DNA from: Methanobacterium sp.
GTDB taxonomy: Archaea > Methanobacteriota > Methanobacteria > Methanobacteriales > Methanobacteriaceae
Direction: 5' to 3'
Assembly (NCBI GenBank): GCA_021372715.1
Contig: JAJFTX010000125.1
Location: 1-5,334, forward strand
DNA: 5,334 bases
Below the pieces are notes generated by a model. The model made no database searches. It saw only the letters and a list, made by a program, of their open reading frames with translations, and was not told where the DNA came from. The position numbers and the translations under genes were made by a program. Of the stretch, positions 1 through 4,732 are shown piece after piece (within the stretch, counting starts at the first letter, position 1; each line of letters opens with the position of its first letter).

Positions 1-333
1 GGCGGTGTTTTCGCATCAGATTACGCTTTAAAACAATCAAAAATAAAAGGAGTTATATACTTAGCTGCATATCCCTCTGCAAACGCATCTAACGCCAGCT
101 TTAAATCTATTTCCATTAGAGGTTCCTTGGATAATTATACAACCAGTGAAGATATTTCCAAGAACTTGGATAAATTCCCAGCAAATACCATCTTCATAAC
201 CATACCCGGAGGTAATCATTACAACATAGGGGATTATGGGGCGCAGGCAGGGGATAATAACAGCACCATCAGCAGGGAAGAACAGCAGAAACTGACCGTT
301 GCCTATATACTGGAGTTTCTGAGAAATTTATAA
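1..333 (+). CDS. alpha/beta hydrolase, C-terminal part (5' end outside window)
   Basis: The frame is open from base 1 to a TAA at 331-333, giving the last 110 residues of a serine hydrolase of the Abhydrolase_5 type (alpha/beta fold; substrate unknown, probably an ester or amide). The visible part opens with Gly-Gly-Val-Phe-Ala, which fits the end of a GxSxGG nucleophile elbow, so the catalytic Ser lies just before the window. The predicted acid is Asp44 in IRGSLDNYT and the catalytic His is His73 in GGNHYNIGDYG (visible numbering). The block from that His through AGDNNSTISREEQQ, followed by a final helix, is characteristic of this family. The TTG at 127 lies between conserved elements, so it is an internal Leu codon and not a start. 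Its neighbour on the right is convergent and probably unrelated. Family assignment is firm; specific function is not known. Confidence 0.85.
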   Translation, partial: GGVFASDYALKQSKIKGVIYLAAYPSANASNASFKSISIRGSLDNYTTSEDISKNLDKFPANTIFITIPGGNHYNIGDYGAQAGDNNSTISREEQQKLTVAYILEFLRNL

Positions 334-418
334 CCCATACTTCTACTATTTTAAAATCTATAACCTTATTGCCTATTTAAAAAAATAAAAGTTATTCTAT
401 TTTTTCTAAAAATCTTTA
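334..418. terminator. T-rich convergent gap, probable bidirectional termination zone
   Basis: This 85-bp gap separates the ends of two convergent genes. On the + strand it carries a T-rich stretch near 388-417, following the hydrolase stop. On the - strand it carries a T-rich stretch (complement of about 378-390) following the MFS stop. Archaeal termination often relies on T-tracts without a strong hairpin, and I see no convincing stem here. The call rests on base composition and gene orientation only. Confidence 0.4.
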
Positions 419-1804
419 TCATTGGCTCTTATCTAAGCTTTTTAGTTCTTCATTTCTGCTTTTCAATCTTAGGGCCAATAAAAGCATTATCAATGATATA
501 ACGGCTAAAAATGCATATGATGTACTATATCCACTTATCTGCGAACCCTGGGAGGATATGATAGCTCCTAATATAGCTGCACCTATTATTTGACCGAAAC
601 TAGTATTAATGGACAAGATACCCTGTGCAGCGGCACTATATTTCATGGGTGCTTCATTAAGTACAATATACCTTAAAGGCGCTCCCAATACACCGGATAA
701 CCCCAATCCAATGATTAATCCAGATATAAGGAATAAAATTAAATTATCAGCTGATAAGGATATCATCACCAAACCCGTTACTAATATTATTGTAGCAATG
801 GTTATCACAAACTTTGAACCTTTAAGATCCAAGATATAACCGAATAAAGGAGCTCCGATTACTGTGGTAACTACTAAAGGCAGTAAAGTGAAACTAGCAA
901 GAGATATGCCTAATTGGAAGGCTAGTATTGCCAGAGTAGGTACGAAAATTATACCCGCCTGAACAGCACCGATCCCTAAGGCTAAGATCATGGTTAAAAA
1001 GAATTGTCGGCTGTTGAACAAGTTTAATAATATAATGGGATCTTCCACTCTTTTTTCTATATAATAAAGAATTACTAACATAGCCGTTCCAATGGTAAGC
1101 GCAATTAAAACTATTATGGCGTTTATGTTTCCCAGGAAATTATTGATGTCCACTGAATTCAGTCCATAAGCTAATAAAGATAATGCAATTGCCAGTACAA
1201 CCATTCCTTTATAATCAAATTTGGCAGTTTTATCTGGTTTAGTTTTTGGTAAAACCAGGATGCTAAGTGCAATTAAGGCTATTATAATGGGTATGTTGAT
1301 TAAGAATAACCATCTCCAGCTGAAATTTAATATTACACCGGCCAATAGGGGACCTATTATAAAAGCTAATCCAAATACGGTTCCTATAATACCAAAAGCC
1401 GAACCTCTTCGTTCAGGGGCGATAGTGTCTCCAATGAACGCACTTGCTACGGGAAAGATACCTCCGGCTCCGAAACCCTGGATAACCCTACCTATTAATA
1501 ATGTTTCAAAGTTAAATGCAAATGCAGAGATTAAAGATCCAATTCCAAACAGGATAATATTTAATATGTATATTTTTTTTCGTCCGGATCGATCGGAAAG
1601 TTTGGCCATGAAGGGTGTTCCAATCAAAAAACTCAATAGATACGCGTTAAAAACCCAAATCAAAATTCTAGTGTCCACTTGAAAGTAGCTTTTAATAGCA
1701 GGGAGTGCCGGGCTGACGATGGAAATATCCAGAGCACCCATTAAAACACCGATAAACAGCACGGCCAATATTCTTGTTTCTTTATTTTTAATATCAAAAG
1801 CCAT
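419..1804 (-). CDS. MFS exporter, DHA2 (14-TM, EmrB/QacA-like) family
   Basis: This 461-residue integral membrane protein is predicted to export drugs or other small molecules in exchange for protons. Motifs in order are the TM1 LDISIVSPALP block (25-35, motif D1 type), LSDRSGRKK in the TM2-TM3 loop (69-77, motif A), RVIQGFGAG (106-114, motif B) and GxxxxxxGPLLAG near 145-156 in TM5 (motif C, the antiporter signature). About 14 hydrophobic segments can be counted, and both length and motif set fit DHA2 rather than 12-TM DHA1. The ATG is at 1802-1804, preceded by a weak GTGAT ribosome-binding match about 6 nt upstream. It lies 88 bp downstream of the SOUL gene on the same strand, with its own promoter-like TATA and an inverted repeat, so it may be transcribed separately or partly by read-through. 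The substrate cannot be read from sequence. Confidence 0.9.
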   Translation of the reverse strand: MAFDIKNKETRILAVLFIGVLMGALDISIVSPALPAIKSYFQVDTRILIWVFNAYLLSFLIGTPFMAKLSDRSGRKKIYILNIILFGIGSLISAFAFNFETLLIGRVIQGFGAGGIFPVASAFIGDTIAPERRGSAFGIIGTVFGLAFIIGPLLAGVILNFSWRWLFLINIPIIIALIALSILVLPKTKPDKTAKFDYKGMVVLAIALSLLAYGLNSVDINNFLGNINAIIVLIALTIGTAMLVILYYIEKRVEDPIILLNLFNSRQFFLTMILALGIGAVQAGIIFVPTLAILAFQLGISLASFTLLPLVVTTVIGAPLFGYILDLKGSKFVITIATIILVTGLVMISLSADNLILFLISGLIIGLGLSGVLGAPLRYIVLNEAPMKYSAAAQGILSINTSFGQIIGAAILGAIISSQGSQISGYSTSYAFLAVISLIMLLLALRLKSRNEELKSLDKSQ

Positions 1805-1820
1805 TTTAGTATCACATCAT

Positions 1821-1842
1821 AACTAAAATTAGTTTATATTTA
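1821..1842 (-). promoter_or_regulatory. Putative TATA box and operator for the MFS gene
   Basis: On the - strand, TAAATATAAA (plus-strand 1833-1842) resembles an archaeal TATA box and would put the transcript start near 1810-1814, a few bases before the ATG. Just downstream of it, overlapping its last bases, lies the inverted repeat AACTA-AAAT-TAGTT (1821-1834). It falls between TATA and the expected start, where an archaeal repressor could block polymerase. Short AT-rich inverted repeats also arise by chance, so this is tentative. Confidence 0.35.
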
Positions 1843-1859
1843 TGGGAATTTTTTAATAT

Positions 1860-1882
1860 CTATTTTTTTGTAGCTAAAATAG
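1860..1882. other. AT-rich inverted repeat between SOUL and MFS genes
   Basis: CTATTTT at 1860-1866 and AAAATAG at 1876-1882 form a 7-bp stem with a 9-nt loop. It sits 11-33 bp past the SOUL stop. Read on the - strand it is not followed by a T-tract, so it is a weak terminator candidate at best, and read-through into the MFS gene is possible. Confidence 0.25.
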
Positions 1883-1892
1883 GTTTTTATTT

Positions 1893-2675
1893 TTAAATTT
1901 TAACTATTATCTCGTTTCTGCGTAAAAATCCCGGTACCAGGGGATGGTTGTATTGTGCTACGATGAAATTTGATTTGGGTTGAATATTATTCTCTTCAAG
2001 CCATGCTTTCAATATGTTAATCTCTTTCTGGGCTAATTTCTCTTTTGCCCGGCCAGAGAATTTGATAACAGCTGTTTTATAATCTTTAATTTCTTTGAAC
2101 TTGATTCTTTCATCATCAGGTATTGGAAGAGATTCTAAGGTGTATTTAGAGGGCATGGTAAATGATATTCTATATACATGTTTTTCTATTTCATCTTCAA
2201 TTACCGGTGCAGTCATGGATATTTTATCAGACTCTTCCTCAGTCACTGGGACGGTCATATCAATCTTCTCAGACCTCTCCTCAGCAGAAACAGGAGCAGT
2301 CATATCAATTTTCTCAGACCTCTCCTCAGCAGAAACAGGAGCAGTCATATCAATCTTCTCAGACCTCTCCTCAGCAGAAACAGGAGCAGTCATATCAATC
2401 TTCTCTGATTTATCTTCCTCTGTAACAGGCACCGTCATGGGTATTTTCTCCGATTTTAACAGGTTTGTTCCAGTTACTGGTGCGGTAATGGGAAGTTTGG
2501 TTTTTTTGTGGTTTGCTCCGAATATATATCCAGCCAATATTCTGAAGCCCTGAGTTAATGCTTTGTCATAATCAGCTTCCACATCCACCTGGGCCATTAT
2601 AAAATCTACATAGTTTCTGATTTCTATATCCCCCTCTTTACTTTCCACAGTATATTTAGGACTCTCTATGGCCAT
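1893..2675 (-). CDS. SOUL/HBP-family heme-binding protein with expanded KIxMTAPV repeats
   Basis: This 260-residue soluble protein has no signal peptide or membrane segment. It matches the SOUL/p22HBP family, whose members bind heme or other tetrapyrroles. Family blocks in order are YTVESKEGDIEIRNY (9-22), GFRILAGYIFGANHKK (43-58), the MTAPV motif region, FTMPSKYTLESLPIPDD (172-188), TAVIKFSG (201-208), a helix ending in KAWLEE (223-228), and YNHPLVPGFLRRNEIIV (242-258). Prokaryotic relatives usually carry one or two KIxMTAPV motifs and are roughly 190-215 residues long. Here the motif recurs about seven times from 61 to 159, six of them in 14-15-residue units (75-162), three identical (90-134). 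The extra length is this expansion. The ATG at 2673-2675 is supported by GGAGG 7 nt upstream (plus 2683-2687). The gene is divergent from the heliorhodopsin and upstream of the MFS gene. Its role in this organism is unknown; heme or porphyrin binding is inferred from the family. Confidence 0.92.
   Translation of the reverse strand: MAIESPKYTVESKEGDIEIRNYVDFIMAQVDVEADYDKALTQGFRILAGYIFGANHKKTKLPITAPVTGTNLLKSEKIPMTVPVTEEDKSEKIDMTAPVSAEERSEKIDMTAPVSAEERSEKIDMTAPVSAEERSEKIDMTVPVTEEESDKISMTAPVIEDEIEKHVYRISFTMPSKYTLESLPIPDDERIKFKEIKDYKTAVIKFSGRAKEKLAQKEINILKAWLEENNIQPKSNFIVAQYNHPLVPGFLRRNEIIVKI
2212..2484 (-). repeat. 45-bp in-frame tandem repeat (minisatellite) inside the SOUL gene
   Basis: Three almost identical 45-bp units lie at 2254-2298, 2299-2343 and 2344-2388. 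Units one and three are identical, and unit two differs by a single T for C near 2310. A partial identical copy starts at 2389 and diverges after about 18 bp. More diverged units flank them: 2212-2253 (42 bp), 2389-2433 (45 bp), and a degraded unit from 2434. Each unit encodes SEKIDMTAPVSAEER or a variant. The near identity of the central units, with diverged edge copies, points to recent tandem duplication by slippage or unequal recombination, always keeping the frame. Confidence 0.95.
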
Positions 2676-2785
2676 AATCTATCCTCCATATTCTGATTTT
2701 TTTAATTATTTAGTTATAGATGAATTATTTTTTGTAATCATTCATTTTTCTACTTTTTGATGATTTTTTGGTTAATACGTCTCAA

Positions 2786-2800
2786 TACGAACTGTTCGTA
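2786..2800. promoter_or_regulatory. Perfect 15-bp palindrome, probable operator
   Basis: TACGAACTGTTCGTA has two 7-bp arms around one central base. It is comparatively GC-rich within very AT-rich surroundings and lies directly upstream of the TATA box at 2803-2812, about where TFB would contact the BRE. A dimeric helix-turn-helix regulator of the TetR, MarR or ArsR type would suit such a site, but the cognate regulator is not in the window. Whether it also affects the SOUL gene 111 bp away is unknown. Confidence 0.6.
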
Positions 2801-2802
2801 AC

Positions 2803-2812
2803 AAAATATATA
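2803..2812 (+). promoter_or_regulatory. Putative TATA box of the heliorhodopsin gene
   Basis: AAAATATATA lies about 60 bp before the chosen start codon and would give a transcript start near 2832-2838 and a leader of about 35 nt containing the ribosome binding site. A second TATA-like stretch at 2826-2835 is possible, but it would leave little or no leader before the binding site. The call is by position and resemblance only. Confidence 0.45.
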
Positions 2813-2854
2813 CAATATTAAGAGCATATAATAAAATACTTTATCTATTGATAT

Positions 2855-2861
2855 AGGAGGT
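2855..2861 (+). promoter_or_regulatory. Strong ribosome binding site that decides the heliorhodopsin start
   Basis: AGGAGGT is a full match to the Shine-Dalgarno core. The TTG at 2862 abuts it and cannot be used. The in-frame TTG at 2871 lies 9 nt downstream, a usable spacing. The nearby ATG at 2878 is in another frame and soon hits a stop. Confidence 0.75.
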
Positions 2862-2870
2862 TTGATATTT

Positions 2871-3695
2871 TTGGATAATGAGCTTAGACGGGAACTTATA
2901 GCTAAATCACCCATTAGCTACTCCGGCCTTAGAAAACTCAATATCGGTGCTGGGATCTTCCTTTTTGCCCAGGGTATTTTGATGCTTGTTTTAGGTTATC
3001 TTCTGGATTGGAATAGAGATATTTATACTTTCTATCTTAAATTCAAGATCATATCACTATTCCCCTTCCAAGCCCAAGTACTACCTGACCCTCAAGTAGT
3101 ATATACAATAACCAATCTGGGTGTAGTTTTATCTTCGTTTCTATTGATTTCAGGTATAGCACTTTTACTGATAGCTTTCGTGGTGAATAAAAAGTACGTG
3201 GAAAATCTAAAAAAAGGTATGAATCCCTACCGCTGGTATGAGTATGCCATAACCAGTTCTATAATGCTGGTTATTATCGCTACATTTGTAGGTGTATGGG
3301 ACCTATGGTCTCTGGTGATGATCTTCGTATTGAATGCTGTGATGATTTTCTGCGGTCTTTTAATGGAAAAGATTAATTTCTACACCAAAAAAACCGACTG
3401 GTCAGCTTATCTCCTGGGATGTCTATCAGGATTCATCCCCTGGGTGGTTATTGCTGCTTACTTCGTATCTGCTTTAGGATCTTCAGAGACAAATCCACCG
3501 GCATTCGTTTATTCCATTTTATTAATCTACTTCATCATGTTCAACACGTTCTCCATTAACATGATACTGCAATATGCTGGAGTAAGCAAATGGAAGGATT
3601 ATCTCTACGGCGAAAGAGTATACATCCTATTAAGCTTCATAGCCAAAACCATACTGGCCTGGTTAGTATTTGTAGGTGTATTTTCACCATTCTAA
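2871..3695 (+). CDS. Heliorhodopsin (retinal-binding seven-helix protein)
   Basis: The protein has 274 residues from the TTG at 2871, which fits heliorhodopsins (roughly 250-280). Seven helices can be placed at about 22-45, 78-105, 121-142, 144-166, 177-200, 209-234 and 248-271, with a long loop after helix 1 (46-77), as in this family, where that loop forms an extracellular sheet. Diagnostic features are RWYEYAITSS in helix 3, with Glu124 as the Schiff-base counterion; MEKINF after helix 4; FNTFSINMILQY in helix 6; WKDYLYGERVYI (241-252); and SFIAK in helix 7, where Lys259 is the retinal lysine and Ser255 the paired Ser four residues before it. The basic N-terminus (RRELIAK) fits the inverted, N-terminus-inside topology known for the family. 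There is no histidine anywhere. It is not a pump-type (type 1) rhodopsin. Function in the cell is unknown; light sensing or regulation of partner proteins has been proposed for the family. It is monocistronic, divergent from the SOUL gene, with its own terminator. Retinal supply is not explained by this window. Confidence 0.93.
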   Translation: MDNELRRELIAKSPISYSGLRKLNIGAGIFLFAQGILMLVLGYLLDWNRDIYTFYLKFKIISLFPFQAQVLPDPQVVYTITNLGVVLSSFLLISGIALLLIAFVVNKKYVENLKKGMNPYRWYEYAITSSIMLVIIATFVGVWDLWSLVMIFVLNAVMIFCGLLMEKINFYTKKTDWSAYLLGCLSGFIPWVVIAAYFVSALGSSETNPPAFVYSILLIYFIMFNTFSINMILQYAGVSKWKDYLYGERVYILLSFIAKTILAWLVFVGVFSPF

Positions 3696-3702
3696 ATACT
3701 TG

Positions 3703-3734
3703 AAGGAAAATATTTCCTTTTTTTCCTTTTTTTT
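3703..3734 (+). terminator. Hairpin plus T-tract terminator of the heliorhodopsin gene
   Basis: AAGGAAA (3703-3709), loop ATA and TTTCCTT (3713-3719) form a perfect 7-bp stem, followed by a T-rich run to 3734 interrupted only by CC. It begins 8 bp after the TAA at 3693-3695. This marks the gene as the end of its transcript. Confidence 0.8.
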
Positions 3735-3779
3735 ATTTGAAATAACTTTCTTATTTTATTTAGAATAAGTTTCTTATTT
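3733..3779. repeat. Cluster of overlapping short inverted and direct repeats
   Basis: TTATTT-G-AAATAA (3733-3745), AAATAA-CTTTC-TTATTT (3740-3756), CTTATT-8 nt-AATAAG (3750-3769) and AATAAG-TTT-CTTATT (3764-3778) overlap in tandem. The direct repeat TTTCTTATTT occurs at 3747-3756 and 3770-3779 (23-bp period). The elements could pair in mutually exclusive ways. The sequence is so AT-rich that chance is a serious alternative. It lies between convergent genes, where back-up termination would make sense. Confidence 0.4.
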
Positions 3780-3849
3780 AATGAATAGTATTAAAAGATT
3801 AAATTCGGACTAATAAAAAAATAAGTATTTATAGGAATTCTTTTTTGTA

Positions 3850-3886
3850 ATTATAAAAAAATAAAATTAGATATATTTAAATATTT
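3850..3886 (-). terminator. T-rich terminator zone after the DUF5518-type gene
   Basis: Read on the - strand, the bases just after the TGA at 3887-3889 are AT-rich and reach a T-run (complement of plus 3854-3862) about 25-35 bp past the stop. No strong stem is visible. T-tract termination is usual in archaea, so this is a reasonable but unproven call. Confidence 0.4.
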
Positions 3887-4252
3887 TCAATCACTGCCGC
3901 TTAATAGTCCGCCTATGGCTCCACCTACACCCATAGAAATTATATTTACTATTAATGATACAATTACCAGGGTAAACCCTGCCACAAGGCCTGCAGCTAA
4001 TCCTGCTGCTCCGCCGAAGATTGTTCCTGCGATGACAAACAGAATAGCTAATACTATGGATCCGAATGCACCGGCTACTGTGGCATTCCATAGTCCGCCT
4101 AGAATACCAGAATGTACCCAGTATCCTACAATAAATCCAGCAATAAAGAGCCCCAGACTAGCTCCCCAATAACTGTTAATAAATATTGCAAATAGATTTG
4201 CTAATATTATTGCTAAAATAAAACCAACAATTACCGGTCCCCATTTCACCAT
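3887..4252 (-). CDS. DUF5518-type small glycine-rich membrane protein
   Basis: This 121-residue protein of unknown function is almost entirely hydrophobic. Four membrane segments can be placed at about 5-27, 30-50, 58-80 and 83-115, the last long and possibly bent. Gly/Ala-rich stretches (GTIFGGAAGLAAGLVAG, then MGVGGAIGGLLSG near the end) suggest tight helix packing. The pattern WGPVIVGFILAIILANLF at the N-terminus resembles the DUF5518 family, abundant in Methanobacteriales. There is no signal peptide beyond TM1 and no catalytic motif. The ATG at 4250-4252 is supported by AGGAGGT (plus 4259-4265) 6 nt upstream. An 87-bp gap separates it from mptD on the same strand, with a TATA-like stretch near plus 4304-4320, so it probably has its own promoter. 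The family call is from pattern memory and moderately sure. Confidence 0.8.
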   Translation of the reverse strand: MVKWGPVIVGFILAIILANLFAIFINSYWGASLGLFIAGFIVGYWVHSGILGGLWNATVAGAFGSIVLAILFVIAGTIFGGAAGLAAGLVAGFTLVIVSLIVNIISMGVGGAIGGLLSGSD

Positions 4253-4339
4253 ATTAATACCTCCTAATTTTAAAACATTTTTCTTATTAGTTAATTATGG
4301 AAGAATATTATTAATATAATTTATGACGATATTTTTGCA

Positions 4340-4711
4340 TCAATCCGCTTTTTCCACGTACATAAGGGGATAATCAAGCTCTTCTATATATTTCATTCGT
4401 ATGATGGCTTTTTGACCTTCGTAATTTGAAAAAATCCTTATATCCATCATATTCCCGTTTAATGATATATACTGAAACTCATTTTCTATTTTCTCTAACA
4501 TCTGCCTGTTGATGTGAACTTCAACTTTATCTATGCAGGGTTGCAGTTCCATAGCTTCGCTAATAGCTTTCTCCAGTGACTCTACCGTTTTTTTGTTAAT
4601 TGGTGTGCCATCAAATTGATGAAAAAGAGCTCCCATAGTTATTGCGCCTTCAAATATTGCTCTTTCCCTATTGGAGATATTTTTAAAATATTTTTGTTCA
4701 TTATCCATCAT
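4340..4711 (-). CDS. mptD: Dihydroneopterin aldolase, archaeal type (methanopterin biosynthesis)
   Basis: The enzyme splits 7,8-dihydroneopterin to 6-hydroxymethyl-7,8-dihydropterin and glycolaldehyde (EC 4.1.2.25), an early step toward tetrahydromethanopterin, the C1 carrier of methanogenesis. The 123-residue product is cytoplasmic and matches the archaeal MptD family (formerly DUF372), unrelated in sequence to bacterial FolB. Recognisable blocks are NISNRERAIFEGAITMGALF (11-30) followed at once by HQFDGTP (31-37), SLEKAISEAMELQP (45-58), ISLNGNMMDIRI (82-93) and the signature ELDYPLMYVEK at the C-terminus (111-121). Glu21, His31, Gln57 and Tyr114/Tyr118 lie in the conserved blocks and are candidates for substrate binding and catalysis. 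The start is one of two adjacent ATGs: a GGTGG-type binding site ends only 3-4 nt before the first (4709-4711), so the second (4706-4708) may be preferred. It lies 21 bp after the sortase stop, suggesting co-transcription. Confidence 0.93.
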   Translation of the reverse strand: MMDNEQKYFKNISNRERAIFEGAITMGALFHQFDGTPINKKTVESLEKAISEAMELQPCIDKVEVHINRQMLEKIENEFQYISLNGNMMDIRIFSNYEGQKAIIRMKYIEELDYPLMYVEKAD

Positions 4712-4732
4712 TAACCACCACTTAAATTTGAA

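Larger units (their letters stand above)
2676..2870. promoter_or_regulatory. Divergent intergenic promoter region, SOUL / heliorhodopsin
   Basis: This 195-bp AT-rich spacer must hold the promoters of both divergent genes. On the SOUL side, a TATA-like stretch on the - strand around plus 2700-2720 would place the start near 2690, shortly before the GGAGG at 2683-2687; this is weak. On the heliorhodopsin side, the better-defined elements are a TATA box and a palindrome, listed separately. There is also a direct repeat AATACG at 2774-2779 and 2784-2789, spaced exactly 10 bp (one helical turn), the second copy overlapping the palindrome. I see no RNA gene or riboswitch here. Confidence 0.6.

Noticed and set aside
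334..418. A possible small RNA in the first convergent gap
   Set aside because: No stable stem or promoter-like element is visible; AT composition and T-tracts fit simple termination.
609..1682. Two + strand frames (609-839, 1221-1682) inside the MFS region
   Set aside because: They lie wholly within the well-supported exporter on the other strand and have no recognisable domains.
2212..2484. Repeat array considered as CRISPR
   Set aside because: The units are directly adjacent without unique spacers, stay in frame and encode a conserved protein motif.
2095..2553. Long + strand open frames with repeated Ser-rich units opposite the SOUL gene
   Set aside because: They are the antisense shadow of the 45-bp repeat. 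The - strand frame gives a clear SOUL protein with a good ribosome binding site; the + frames have no family resemblance.
2786..2800. Palindrome considered as a Gram-positive type LexA/SOS box (CGAAC-n4-GTTCG)
   Set aside because: The half-sites match, but the centre is 1 bp instead of 4, and archaea are not known to have LexA.
2871..3695. Pump-type (type 1) microbial rhodopsin or an unrelated permease
   Set aside because: The helix-3 carboxylate is Glu in RWYEY rather than the DTD/DTE-type pump motif, and the SFIAK and WKDYLYGER blocks with a basic cytoplasmic-type N-terminus fit heliorhodopsin. No transporter motifs are seen.
3891..4172. Alternative - and + frames overlapping the DUF5518-type gene
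   Set aside because: These are shadow frames; one is rich in Arg/Ser/Cys and the other in Pro/Ala/Thr, without a ribosome binding site or family pattern.
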